The notes under the pieces: model-generated
The model's input: the letters and a program-made list of their open reading frames with translations, nothing else
Database searches by the model: none
What the model was told of the DNA's origin: nothing
Made by a program: the position numbers and the translations under genes
Assembly: GCF_001990485.1 (NCBI RefSeq)
Contig: NZ_LBFC01000015.1
Coordinates: 1 to 64,000, forward strand
From: Thermosipho affectus
GTDB taxonomy: Bacteria > Thermotogota > Thermotogae > Thermotogales > Fervidobacteriaceae
DNA length: 64,000 nt
Direction: 5' to 3'
Shown here: piece by piece, positions 34,903 through 43,287 of the stretch
How the letters are laid out: every line of letters starts with the position of its first letter
Numbering within the stretch: the stretch's first letter is position 1

Positions 34903-35091
34903 ATGGAAAAACTTAGAAAATTTTTTAGAGAAGTTAAAGCAGAAATAAAAAAGACACATTGGCCAAATAAAAAAGAGTTATGGGGAGCAACAGGCGTTGT
35001 TCTAATTATTCTTTTGGTAACCGGTGTCTATTTCTTTGCACTTGATTTGATATTCTCAGGTGCATTAAGCGCCCTCTTTAAGCTTTTCTAA
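34903..35091 (+). CDS. secE: Protein translocase subunit SecE
   Basis: 62 residues, the short single-helix form. An amphipathic N terminus (LRKFFREVKAEIKKTHWPNKKEL) carries the family signature before one membrane helix (about 30-52). It clamps SecY in the plasma-membrane channel. GGGGGAG before ATG; nusG follows 17 bases later. Confidence 0.97.
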   Translation: MEKLRKFFREVKAEIKKTHWPNKKELWGATGVVLIILLVTGVYFFALDLIFSGALSALFKLF

Positions 35092-35108
35092 ATTTTGAGG
35101 TGGTATAA

Positions 35109-36179
35109 ATGAAAAAAAGATGGTATATTTTACAAACCTTGGCAGGATACGAAACATCTGCCAAAGAAAATTTGGAAGCAAAGGTAAAGGCTCAAGGACT
35201 TGAGCACGTTGTTTCTTGTGTGCTTTTACCAGAAGAAGTAGTTATCGATGCCTCGGCTAAATCAGTCGAAAGGCATATTATATCTTTAAATGCGAAAATT
35301 TTTGTATCAAATGGTGATCTTGTAAAAAAAGGAGATGTACTTGCGGAAGAACCTTCTGTTAGAGCAAGAAGAGATGGAATTGTATCTGATGTAAGAAATG
35401 CAAAAAAGATAGTTATTGAAACTTTAGACAAAAAATTCACTAAAACATATGTCATTCCTCAAAAGAATAAACCTATTACTGGATTAAAAGTCGGTGGTAT
35501 GGTAAGACAAGGAATGCCCCTTTCCTCTGATGGGGAAATAATATGTGAAATCGATGGAAAAATTATTCAAACCGAAAATATGAAAAGAATCGTTGTTAGA
35601 AATTCCGTAAGTGAAGTAGATATTTATGTTGTTCCCATAGACACTTTTAATTCCGATGTTGTAAAAAAAGGGGTTCATATAAAAGCAGGACAAATAATAG
35701 CAGAACCAAAAAAGATTATGGCAAAGAGCTCCGGAAGAATTGAGATAACAGATTATCCAACGAAAAAGGAAATTAGAGTTCAAAAAGTAAAGGTTAAAAA
35801 ATTGTTTCCAGGTTATATCTTTGTAGAGATGATTATGAACGATGAATTTTGGGATTTTGTTAGAACGGTCCCTGGAATAATTGATTTTGTTTCTTCTGGT
35901 GGAAGACCTCTTCCTTTAAGTGATAAAGAAGCTCAAATATTACTAAGAATCGCCGGTATAGAAGAAACACCAAAAGAAGAAAAGGCAAAAGAAGTAAAAA
36001 TCGAATTTGATTTTGAAATTGGTGATTCCGTTAAAATTATCTCAGGTCCATTTGAAGGTTTTGTAGGAACTGTAAAGGAAATTAACCCAGAACACAATGA
36101 ATTAAAAGTTACAGTTACCATATTTGGAAGAGAGACCCCTGTAACTGTTCATACTAGCGAAGTAGAAAAAGTTGTTTAA
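35109..36179 (+). CDS. nusG: Transcription factor NusG with domain insertion
   Basis: 356 residues, about twice the common length. The NGN domain starts at MKKRWYILQTLAGYETSAKENLEAKV. At about residue 43-230 it is split by an inserted beta-rich region (for example HIISLNAKIFVSNGDLVKKGDVLAEE), then resumes at KKLFPGYIFVEM. The KOW domain is near the C terminus (GDSVKIISGPFEGFVGTVKEI). The same insertion is known in Thermotoga maritima NusG, so this is a lineage marker rather than a defect. Regulates RNA polymerase pausing and Rho action. Confidence 0.97.
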   Translation: MKKRWYILQTLAGYETSAKENLEAKVKAQGLEHVVSCVLLPEEVVIDASAKSVERHIISLNAKIFVSNGDLVKKGDVLAEEPSVRARRDGIVSDVRNAKKIVIETLDKKFTKTYVIPQKNKPITGLKVGGMVRQGMPLSSDGEIICEIDGKIIQTENMKRIVVRNSVSEVDIYVVPIDTFNSDVVKKGVHIKAGQIIAEPKKIMAKSSGRIEITDYPTKKEIRVQKVKVKKLFPGYIFVEMIMNDEFWDFVRTVPGIIDFVSSGGRPLPLSDKEAQILLRIAGIEETPKEEKAKEVKIEFDFEIGDSVKIISGPFEGFVGTVKEINPEHNELKVTVTIFGRETPVTVHTSEVEKVV

Positions 36180-36183
36180 GTCA

Positions 36184-36208
36184 GTGGGAGGGTTTACCCT
36201 ATAACCAC
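36184..36208 (+). promoter_or_regulatory. Hairpin in rplK leader, possible L1 autoregulatory site
   Basis: GTGG (36184-36187) pairs with CCAC (36205-36208) and AGGG TTTA CCCT forms an inner hairpin. An asymmetric loop, one G against ATAA, lies between. L1 binds two short helices separated by an asymmetric loop in 23S rRNA and in its own mRNA. The site is in the right place, but the match is by shape only. Confidence 0.4.
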
Positions 36209-36225
36209 AAAAAGGAGGTTGTATT

Positions 36226-36651
36226 ATGGCAAAAAAAGTAGTTGCGCAAGTCAGGTTGCAACTTGAAGCTGGAAAAGCTACTCCGGCACCCCCAGTAGGA
36301 CCTGCACTTGGTCAGCGTGGTGTTAACTTGATGGAATTTTGTAAAAAGTTCAATGCAGCCACAGCTGACAAAGCAGGAATGATTATTCCGGTTATTATTA
36401 CAGTATACGAAGACAGATCATTTACATTTATAACAAAAACACCACCAGCTTCTTTCTTACTTAAGAAAGCGGCAAAGTTAAATTCTGGATCCCAAGAACC
36501 AAAGAGAAAGATTGTCGGAAAGGTTACAAGGGATCAAATTAGAGAAATAGCCGAAATTAAGAAGGAAGATTTAAACGCAAATGACATTGAAGCGGCTATG
36601 AAAATAATTGAAGGAACAGCAAAAAGTATGGGAATTGAGGTAGTAGACTAA
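36226..36651 (+). CDS. rplK: 50S ribosomal protein L11
   Basis: 141 residues. [34 protein letters not shown] is the highly conserved L11 start; [25 protein letters not shown] and the 23S-binding C-terminal domain follow. It binds the GTPase-associated centre. AAGGAGG precedes ATG. Transcribed with nusG and rplA. Confidence 0.98.
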   Translation: MAKKVVAQVRLQLEAGKATPAPPVGPALGQRGVNLMEFCKKFNAATADKAGMIIPVIITVYEDRSFTFITKTPPASFLLKKAAKLNSGSQEPKRKIVGKVTRDQIREIAEIKKEDLNANDIEAAMKIIEGTAKSMGIEVVD

Positions 36652-36677
36652 TAAATATTTAGGAAGGAGGAGGCAAA

Positions 36678-37373
36678 ATGCCGAAGCACTCCAAGAGGTA
36701 TAATGAAATCAAAAAGTTAGTTGATAGGTCAAAAGAGTACGATTTAAATGAAGCAGTAGAGCTTGCTAAAAAGGTTGCTACAGCAAAATTCGATGAAACA
36801 GTAGAACTTCACATTAAAACAAACATAGACTATAGAAAGTCAGATCAACAAATTAGAAGCACCATTTCCCTACCACATGGTACAGGAAAAGAAGTAAAAG
36901 TACTTGTATTTGCTAAAGGTGACAAAGCAGAAGAAGCAAAAGAAGCCGGTGCAGACTATGTCGGTGCAGAAGATTTGGTAGAAAAGATCCAAAAGGAAGG
37001 ATTTTTAGATTTCGATGTTGCAATAGCTACTCCAGATATGATGAGGGTAATAGGAAAATTGGGTAAAATCCTTGGTCCAAGAGGATTAATGCCAAATCCA
37101 AAAGCAGGGACTGTAACAAATGATGTAGCTTCCGCTGTAAAGGAGTTTAAAAAGGGTAGAATGGAAATTAGAACAGATAAAACTGGAAACCTACACATAC
37201 CAGTAGGAAAAGCATCATTTGATAATGCAAAATTAACGGAAAACATAAAATCTGCATACGAACAAGTGTTAAACTTAAAGCCCGCTGCTGTAAAAGGTAC
37301 CTTTATAAAAAAAGTAGTACTTTCAACAACGATGGGACCTGGTATAAAGGTAGATCCTACGACATTACAATAG
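36678..37373 (+). CDS. rplA: 50S ribosomal protein L1
   Basis: 231 residues, normal length. [32 protein letters not shown], then [27 protein letters not shown] and [23 protein letters not shown] are L1 signatures. It forms the stalk at the E site and is a likely autoregulator of rplKA. AGGAAGGAGG precedes ATG. A terminator follows instead of rplJ-rplL-rpoB-rpoC. Confidence 0.98.
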   Translation: MPKHSKRYNEIKKLVDRSKEYDLNEAVELAKKVATAKFDETVELHIKTNIDYRKSDQQIRSTISLPHGTGKEVKVLVFAKGDKAEEAKEAGADYVGAEDLVEKIQKEGFLDFDVAIATPDMMRVIGKLGKILGPRGLMPNPKAGTVTNDVASAVKEFKKGRMEIRTDKTGNLHIPVGKASFDNAKLTENIKSAYEQVLNLKPAAVKGTFIKKVVLSTTMGPGIKVDPTTLQ

Positions 37374-37395
37374 AAAACTTTTACGTCAAACATAA

Positions 37396-37443
37396 AAAAA
37401 CACCCCCGAATTGGCAAAATAAAACCAATAAAGGGGTGTTTTT
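37396..37443 (+). terminator. Terminator after rplA
   Basis: AAAAACACCCC (37396-37406) pairs with GGGGTGTTTTT (37433-37443). The internal loop holds a further TTGG / CCAA stem. A T-rich tail follows. It ends the ribosomal-protein unit. Confidence 0.87.
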
Positions 37444-37494
37444 CTTTTTATGCAAAAAAATAATAGATATTTAATTTTTTGATAAAAAACAAAA

Positions 37495-37515
37495 AAATAA
37501 AGCTCCAAACGGAGC
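37495..37515 (-). terminator. Terminator after tRNA-Gly
   Basis: GCTCC / GGAGC stem with loop AAAC; on the minus strand it is followed by TTTATTTTTTTG. Confidence 0.8.
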
Positions 37516-37539
37516 CTCTTACCTTATCGTTTCATTCTT

Positions 37540-37614
37540 TGGAGCGGGCGACGGGATTTGAACCCGCGACCTCCTGCTTGGCAAGCAGGCGCTCTACCAC
37601 TGAGCTACACCCGC
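37540..37614 (-). tRNA. tRNA-Gly (anticodon GCC)
   Basis: Minus strand: acceptor GCGGGTG / CGCCCGC (one G-U type pair), anticodon stem CCTGC / GCAGG with loop TTGCCAA, T-loop TTCAAAT, encoded CCA. Last tRNA of a Lys-Leu-Gly unit. Confidence 0.96.
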
Positions 37615-37624
37615 ACACTTTCTT

Positions 37625-37710
<86 letters not shown>

Positions 37711-37715
37711 CCCTC

Positions 37716-37791
37716 TGGTGACCCGGGCGGGATTCGAACCCGCGGCCCCCTGATTAAAAGTCAGGTGCTCTACCGGCTGAGCTACCAGGTC
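37716..37791 (-). tRNA. tRNA-Lys (anticodon TTT)
   Basis: Minus strand: acceptor GACCTGG / CCGGGTC (near-complete pairing), anticodon stem CCTGA / TCAGG with loop CTTTTAA, T-loop TTCGAAT, encoded CCA. First in the Lys-Leu-Gly unit. Confidence 0.95.
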
Positions 37792-37812
37792 AATCGCTGC
37801 GAACCGATTAAA

Positions 37813-37841
37813 ATAATATCATATCATTTTAGTTATGTCAA
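37813..37841 (-). promoter_or_regulatory. Promoter of the tRNA-Lys-Leu-Gly unit
   Basis: TTGACA (37836-37841), 17 bp spacer, TATTAT (37813-37818) with a TGA extension on the minus strand, about 20 bases before tRNA-Lys. Confidence 0.85.
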
Positions 37842-37868
37842 GTTTCTATGAGAATACAAAAGTAAAAT

Positions 37869-38933
37869 CTAATTTAATTTTTTGTTTTTATCTTCATACA
37901 TCTTCTCATCTGCAAGTTTTATTAATTCATCCAACGACTTTCCACTTACAACTTTTTGAATTCCTATTGACACACCTATACATATATCTTTATTTCCAAT
38001 GTTTATCCTTTTTGAAATATGTTCTTTTAATCTTTTAACCAATACCTTTACACCTTCTTCAGAAGAATTAATAAGTAAAACAAACTCATCTCCTCCATAT
38101 CTTATAAGCAAATCACCATTTTTTATTGTCCTTTTCATTCTTTCTGAAATTATCCTTAACACTTCATCCCCCATTAAATGACCATACGTATCGTTTATAT
38201 TTTTGAATTTGTTTAAATCTATAAACAAAATATGCGTGTAGTTTTCAATTAAAACATCATCAAGTACTTTTCTACTATACAAGTTTGTTAAAATATCCCT
38301 ATTTACATCGTTTACTTTTTCGTGTAATTTTAAATAATTGTACAAAATAAATGACAAATTTTCCGTAATCGATTTAAATATGATATCATCTGTACTTTTC
38401 TTTCTTCTTAACTTATACCAATCAATATTTAAGATACCGTAAACCTTTCCGTTATAGACTAAAGGTATTCCCACCCATGACTTTACGGAAATTTCTTTCA
38501 CTTCCACCCAATAACTCTTCCCTATTACATCCTCAATATAAAAGTATTCTTTTGAAAGCATTATCTTTTTTAAGTTATTCGGTGATTGTTTTTGGAAATA
38601 CTCTCCAAGTATTTCAAGAGGTTTTTCATCCAAAGTAGATGACCAAAGTAAGAACCTCCATTCCTTATTTTCCGGTGTAAAAAGAAAAGACCACGAATCT
38701 GCTCCAAGAAGTTTTTTTATATATTCAAACACATTGTACAAATTTTCTTTTTCATTTCTCAGGTTTTTTAGAAGTATTTCGTAAAGTACTGAAATAAATC
38801 TATTTTTTATCTGTAATTTTAAATTAAGGTTAAAACAAGATAGCTTAAAACATACATAAAAATAGTCTTTAAAAATCAAAAATACGAAAAATAAGGAAAC
38901 AATAACAATATAAACCAATATATCTCTCCTCAC
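37869..38933 (-). CDS. Diguanylate cyclase (GAF plus GGDEF)
   Basis: 354 residues. An N-terminal membrane helix (about 5-22), a GAF-like sensor (about 45-190, WVGIPLVYNGKVYGILNIDW) and a GGDEF domain (about 210-350) with DILTNLYSRKVLD, LFIDLNKFKNINDTYGHLMGD and RYGGDEFVLL. The catalytic motif is intact and no RxxD inhibitory site is evident. GTG 38933 overlaps the stop of the acetyltransferase gene (ATGTGA), so the two are coupled. Second GGDEF protein in the window. Confidence 0.92.
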   Translation of the reverse strand: MRRDILVYIVIVSLFFVFLIFKDYFYVCFKLSCFNLNLKLQIKNRFISVLYEILLKNLRNEKENLYNVFEYIKKLLGADSWSFLFTPENKEWRFLLWSSTLDEKPLEILGEYFQKQSPNNLKKIMLSKEYFYIEDVIGKSYWVEVKEISVKSWVGIPLVYNGKVYGILNIDWYKLRRKKSTDDIIFKSITENLSFILYNYLKLHEKVNDVNRDILTNLYSRKVLDDVLIENYTHILFIDLNKFKNINDTYGHLMGDEVLRIISERMKRTIKNGDLLIRYGGDEFVLLINSSEEGVKVLVKRLKEHISKRINIGNKDICIGVSIGIQKVVSGKSLDELIKLADEKMYEDKNKKLN

Positions 38934-39394
38934 ATACCCAGTAAATCTTTATATATTCCCGGTGATGAACCTTCAATTTCAATTGCTCCAACAGTTTTTT
39001 TGTAATAATCCACTGGTCCTGCATCCCCAATTATTGCATACGCATACCCTACTCTATACATATCTTCCAAAGTTTTAAAAAGTAATATTTTGCCTATACC
39101 TTTTCCTCTGTACTCCTTCAAAACACCTATAGGTCCCAAAAAACCTCTACAAGTCGTGTCATAGCAAGAGAAACCTACAACCTTGTTAGTTTTATTTTCA
39201 TAGGCAACAAACATTGAAATAGGGGTTTTTGAAAAGGATACATCTACTTCACTTGCCCATAATCTTCCAAAATTTTTCTCAATCCAATTAACCAGAAAAA
39301 TCTTCTCAGGACCAATAGGTCTTTTTAGTAATATTCCATTTGGTGTTTGAATTTCAAAGTTTAAGTTGTATAATTTAACAAGTAAGTCTCCCAT
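38930..39394 (-). CDS. GNAT-family acetyltransferase
   Basis: 154 residues. The acetyl-CoA loop GVLKEYRGKGIGKILLF (R/Q-x-x-G-x-G/A) lies at about 90-106, preceded by the beta strand FLGPIGVL and followed by YAYAIIGDAGPVDYYKKTVGA. Substrate not predictable; a small metabolite or protein N terminus is typical. ATG follows GGGGG. Divergent from the DHFR gene and coupled to the GGDEF gene. Confidence 0.85.
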   Translation of the reverse strand: MGDLLVKLYNLNFEIQTPNGILLKRPIGPEKIFLVNWIEKNFGRLWASEVDVSFSKTPISMFVAYENKTNKVVGFSCYDTTCRGFLGPIGVLKEYRGKGIGKILLFKTLEDMYRVGYAYAIIGDAGPVDYYKKTVGAIEIEGSSPGIYKDLLGM

Positions 39395-39413
39395 GATATT
39401 TCCCCCTTTTCAT

Positions 39414-39422
39414 ATTATACCA
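39414..39422 (-). promoter_or_regulatory. Extended -10 promoter of the acetyltransferase-GGDEF pair
   Basis: TGGTATAAT on the minus strand, the same nine bases as the nrd promoter. About 20 bases upstream of the GNAT start; no clear -35. Confidence 0.65.
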
Positions 39423-39452
39423 TAATAATAATATAATACTGGAGGTGAAAAC

Positions 39453-39956
39453 ATGCATCTTTCAATGATAGTTGTAACAGACATTTTTGGTGGATTTTCC
39501 ACAAAAGACTATGATCCAATAAATTGGGGTTCAAAAGAAGATAAAAAACATTTTCGAAAGATTACAACAGAAATTGGAACAGTTATAATGGGAAGAAAAA
39601 CATTTGAAAGTATAGGACATCCTCTCAAAGATAGATTAAATATAATACTTACCACTCAGAAAAAAGAAAACAAAGAAAATATAATATTTACTAAAGGCTC
39701 ACCAGAAAAAATTATAAAATTTTTGGAAAATCAAAAAATCCATTCTGCAGCGATTATAGGCGGAAAAAAGGTGTTTGAAGATTTTTTTCCGTTTGTAGAT
39801 AAACTATATATAACAATCGAACCTATTGTACTTGAGAATGCACAAAAATTGAATTTTCCAAAAACATCATTTAAGTTAGTCGCTACCAACGTATTAAATT
39901 CAAAAGGTACAATAGTACTTGAATACAAAAAACTATCCCAAAAAGACTTTCTTTAG
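39453..39956 (+). CDS. folA: Dihydrofolate reductase
   Basis: 167 residues. Strong resemblance to Thermotoga maritima DHFR as I remember it: FRKITTEIGTVIMGRKTFESIGHPLKDRLNIILT, the GSPEKIIKFLE helix and AAIIGGKKVFEDF. The NADPH-binding GG and MGR(K)TFE motifs are present. It makes tetrahydrofolate. A RibD C-terminal-type reductase has the same fold and is the alternative. GGAGGTG precedes ATG. The last 24 bases overlap the convergent gene 39933-40382. Confidence 0.85.
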   Translation: MHLSMIVVTDIFGGFSTKDYDPINWGSKEDKKHFRKITTEIGTVIMGRKTFESIGHPLKDRLNIILTTQKKENKENIIFTKGSPEKIIKFLENQKIHSAAIIGGKKVFEDFFPFVDKLYITIEPIVLENAQKLNFPKTSFKLVATNVLNSKGTIVLEYKKLSQKDFL

Positions 39957-40382
39957 GATTTTCGGTTCCAAACGAAATTTTGAACCCTTTCCCTGTAAAA
40001 AGTGATGCTTTTTCAAAAGGTGAATGGATAATTCACTATACATTATCTTTTCACCATTTTTCAAATTTTTTACAGTAGCTACCTTCTTCCTAAAAATTCC
40101 ATCCTCAAATGGACAAGGAATAAATCCTCTAGCTTCATATACAAATATCTCAAAATCCTTGTATTTGATAGGTTCACCCAATCCCTTTTCTCCAATATTT
40201 AAAAATTCACTCATCATATTCGAAATCTCGTCAAAATCCATTCCCAATTTTGCAAATTCCCTTTCATCTTCGGCTATAATATCCACTATATTTCTATCAT
40301 CATTTCCTAAAAAACCATCAGCTGTAATTACGCCCGGTTTCATGTTCTCTTGGGCTTTAATCATCTCAGGTGACATTTTCAT
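39933..40382 (-). CDS. Conserved-looking protein of unknown function
   Basis: 149 residues from ATG 40382 (MKMSPEMIKAQENMKPG), which lies 10 bases after AAGGGG; longer starts run into the nqrF end. No signal peptide or membrane helix. There is a mixed alpha/beta pattern, a GFIPCPFEDG segment with a single Cys, and a basic C-terminal tail. I do not recognise it. It directly follows the nqr operon on the same strand, so it may be co-transcribed and linked to that complex. Confidence 0.7.
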   Translation of the reverse strand: MKMSPEMIKAQENMKPGVITADGFLGNDDRNIVDIIAEDEREFAKLGMDFDEISNMMSEFLNIGEKGLGEPIKYKDFEIFVYEARGFIPCPFEDGIFRKKVATVKNLKNGEKIMYSELSIHLLKKHHFLQGKGSKFRLEPKILKKVFLG

Positions 40383-40395
40383 AACTTTCAACCCC

Positions 40396-41493
40396 TTATG
40401 CAAATTTATCGTAATATACCTCGTTAATCCCATGTTTTTTCAATAAAGTCTCACATGCATTTATCATACCGGGGCTTCCACATAAATACCCTTCTTTTTC
40501 CGTTTCCTTACCAACCATAGTTTCCAAATACTTTACCATAACATCTGTTATAAGACCAACTTCTCCATCCCAATCTTTTTGTGGCTCAGAAAGTGCAGGA
40601 ATAAAATGAAATTTATCCCACACCTTTTCAAGTTTTCTAAACAACTCCACATAAAACAGATCTTTTTCTGTTCTTGCTCCAAAGAAATACCACACATTTC
40701 TGTCTAAAATATTTCTCTCATACATATCAAAAATAATAGACTTTATTGGAGCCATACCAGAACCACCTGCAACACATATCATATCCTTTTTTGTATCCCT
40801 CATGTAAAATTCCCCAAATGGACCTATTACCTCTAATACATCTCCTTCCTTTAAATAATTATGAACATACGTTGTTGCGATACCACCTGGTACTAATCTA
40901 ATTAACAACTCTATCTCATCTTTTTTACTAGGAGTTGAAGCAATTGAATACGCCCTTTGTGTAGGTTGTTTTATTTTATCATACGGTGGAATTACCAATT
41001 GAACATATTGTCCTGCTTTAAAATTTATTTCTTCCGAAAGCTTTAACTTAACCTCCTTTATATCATGTGTTACATTTTCAAGTGAGATAACCGTCCCTTT
41101 AAATTTCTTCACATTAAATAATTCTTCTGGAAGTTCAATTTTTAAATTTTTCTTTACTTTTATCTGACAAGATAACCTTATATTTTGCGCAATTTCCTCT
41201 TTTGACATATACGGAAGTTCTGTGGGAAGATATTCTCCAACATCACTTAATACTTTAACCTTACAAGCTCCGCAACTTCCTCGTCCTCCACATGCTGAAG
41301 GAATAAATATATTTTCAGATGCAAGTGTAAATAAAAGAGGTCTTCCGCCTTGAACTTTTAATTTTTTCTTACCGCTGTTAATGTCAATCTCGACTTCTCC
41401 ATAATTATTTACAATTGAATCCACTACAACTATCAAAGCAGAAAGTACAGCAGATATAAGGCCTACTATCAAAGGAGCAACTAATATATCCAT
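40396..41493 (-). CDS. nqrF: Na+-translocating NADH:quinone reductase-type subunit F
   Basis: 365 residues from ATG 41493 (MDILVAPLIVG), after GAGGTGA; an upstream in-frame ATG lacks spacing. One membrane helix (about 5-25), a plant-type [2Fe-2S] domain (SACGGRGSCGAC and LSCQIK) and an FAD domain (RAYSIAS). The NADH-binding domain shows CVAGGSGMAPI and GYLCGSPGMI. It is the electron-input subunit, taking electrons from NADH. Encoded last in a B-C-D-E-F operon without nqrA. Confidence 0.93.
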   Translation of the reverse strand: MDILVAPLIVGLISAVLSALIVVVDSIVNNYGEVEIDINSGKKKLKVQGGRPLLFTLASENIFIPSACGGRGSCGACKVKVLSDVGEYLPTELPYMSKEEIAQNIRLSCQIKVKKNLKIELPEELFNVKKFKGTVISLENVTHDIKEVKLKLSEEINFKAGQYVQLVIPPYDKIKQPTQRAYSIASTPSKKDEIELLIRLVPGGIATTYVHNYLKEGDVLEVIGPFGEFYMRDTKKDMICVAGGSGMAPIKSIIFDMYERNILDRNVWYFFGARTEKDLFYVELFRKLEKVWDKFHFIPALSEPQKDWDGEVGLITDVMVKYLETMVGKETEKEGYLCGSPGMINACETLLKKHGINEVYYDKFA

Positions 41494-41503
41494 ACTATCA
41501 CCT

Positions 41504-42094
41504 CTATTGAACATTTATCATACCGGCAAAACCTATAAAAGCCATTGCCATTATTCCAATAGTTATCAAAGTAATTCCAACACCTTTTAAGGGAGCAGGT
41601 ACAGGCGATTTATCCACCTTTGCCCTAATCGCCGCGAGTAAAACAATGGCAAGCCACCACCCTATTCCAGAACCAAAACCAAAGAAAACAGATTGTATAA
41701 GAGAATAATTCCTAAGTTGCATAAACAGAGCAACACCCAAAATTGCGCAGTTTACCGTAATTAGTGGCAAAAATATACCTAAACTTATATACAAATTCGG
41801 TGAAACCCTATCTATTACCATTTCAAGTATTTGCACCACCGCTGCTATCACTATTATGTATATGATATACCTTAAATACTCTAGTTGAAATGGTACAATA
41901 ATATATTTCTCAACACCCCAGTTCAAAACAGTTGTTACAGTCATAACCATTGTAACTGCCATACCAAGACCATTTGACGATTTTAAAGACTTTGAGATAG
42001 ATATAAAAGAACACATACCAAGGAAATTTGAAAGAAGAATATTACTTGTAAAAATTGAAGCAAAAAATAATACAAGTGGGTTAATATCAGGCAT
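41504..42094 (-). CDS. nqrE: Na+-NQR/Rnf-type membrane subunit E
   Basis: 196 residues, six membrane helices. ILLSNFLGMCSFISIS and ITVNCAILGVALFMQ carry the two half-channel cysteines that, with those of NqrD, hold the iron centre in known complexes. FFGFGSGIGWWLAIVLLAAIRAK is conserved. Related to RnfA. It overlaps nqrD by 8 bases. Confidence 0.93.
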   Translation of the reverse strand: MPDINPLVLFFASIFTSNILLSNFLGMCSFISISKSLKSSNGLGMAVTMVMTVTTVLNWGVEKYIIVPFQLEYLRYIIYIIVIAAVVQILEMVIDRVSPNLYISLGIFLPLITVNCAILGVALFMQLRNYSLIQSVFFGFGSGIGWWLAIVLLAAIRAKVDKSPVPAPLKGVGITLITIGIMAMAFIGFAGMINVQ

Positions 42095-42683
42095 TATTAT
42101 TCCCCCTTCCCTTTACAATCCAAATAAAGAGTGCCAACATGAAAAACGCACTAGGTGGCATAACCATAATCGTCCAATTGACAAATCCTTCTGGCATTAT
42201 CCTATATCCAAACACAGTACCAAAGCCAAAAAGTTCTCTAAAAAACGCTATAACCATTAAAACCACCATATATCCCAAGCCGCTTGTAACACCGTCCCAA
42301 AACGATAAAAGTGGAGAATTCGATTGTGCAAAAGCTTCTGCTCTCCCCATAATAATACAATTAGTGATAATCAATCCAACATATGGACCTAAGGCTTTAC
42401 TCACATCTGGCAAATACGCCCTAAGAACAATATCCACTATTATAACGTAAAAAGAAATTATCAAAACTTGAGTTATCATTCTAACTTTTCCGGGAATAAA
42501 AGATTTTAGCAACGACACTGTTAAATTTGAAAAACCCGTAACAAGTAAAACACCAATCGTCATAATCAATGTATTTTTTAAATTATTAGTTACTGCAAGA
42601 GTAGAACATATCCCCAAAACAAGTACAAAAACAGGATTTTCATACCACACATTTTTAAAGAATATTTCTTTATACTTATTCAT
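42087..42683 (-). CDS. nqrD: Na+-NQR/Rnf-type membrane subunit D
   Basis: 198 residues from ATG 42683 after AGAGGTG. Six membrane helices; LGICSTLAVTNNL and LIITNCIIMGRAEAFAQ hold the cysteines that face those of NqrE. VMPPSAFFMLALFIW near the end. Family includes RnfE. The start overlaps the nqrC stop. Confidence 0.93.
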   Translation of the reverse strand: MNKYKEIFFKNVWYENPVFVLVLGICSTLAVTNNLKNTLIMTIGVLLVTGFSNLTVSLLKSFIPGKVRMITQVLIISFYVIIVDIVLRAYLPDVSKALGPYVGLIITNCIIMGRAEAFAQSNSPLLSFWDGVTSGLGYMVVLMVIAFFRELFGFGTVFGYRIMPEGFVNWTIMVMPPSAFFMLALFIWIVKGRGNNNA

Positions 42684-43287
42684 ACGTATCACCTCTTAGC
42701 ACTTTTCTCATTTCACTAATCGTGTTATTTATAATCTTTACGAAAAATTTCGAGGTTAGGGTTGCACCTGTAATTGCATCAACAGAGTAGTTTTCCTTAT
42801 TACTATCTCCTAATTTCTCAGATTTTTTAATTCCTATCTCTTTATCTACTTTTTCTCCTCTAAATTGCTCTTTGAACCAATCCTCTTCTATTCTTCCACC
42901 AAGACCTGGTGTTTCATTTTGAGATATAATATCAACACCCACAATTCTATCTAAATTTTTGTTTAGTGCAACAACACCTGTAATTGTCCCCCATAATCCA
43001 TTACCCGAAAAAACATAAGCATACACCTTTTCGCCTACATTTGAAACATAAAAATCTTTCCCTCCAATGTTTATTTTTTTTACATACTTTTTAAACTTTT
43101 CAATGGCATCCATTTTGTCACTAAAATCAATTCTCATGGCGTTTAGTATAGCTCTCACCTTAAAATATCCACGATTTTCCAAAACTTTATCATAAGTAAG
43201 GGAATTTATATAAGAAAGAATAACCACAAAAACGAAAGTTATAGTAAAAGTAAACAAGATAACGTAAAATTTATTTTCCGTTTTCAT
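42676..43287 (-). CDS. nqrC: Na+-NQR/Rnf-type FMN-binding subunit C
   Basis: 203 residues, shorter than typical NqrC (about 260) and near RnfG size. One N-terminal helix (about 8-26), then a periplasmic-type domain with QNETPGLGGRIEE and SVDAITGATLTSKF. In the SGAT(L)T motif the Thr carries covalent FMN. Overlaps nqrB by 4 bases. Confidence 0.92.
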   Translation of the reverse strand: MKTENKFYVILFTFTITFVFVVILSYINSLTYDKVLENRGYFKVRAILNAMRIDFSDKMDAIEKFKKYVKKINIGGKDFYVSNVGEKVYAYVFSGNGLWGTITGVVALNKNLDRIVGVDIISQNETPGLGGRIEEDWFKEQFRGEKVDKEIGIKKSEKLGDSNKENYSVDAITGATLTSKFFVKIINNTISEMRKVLRGDTYE

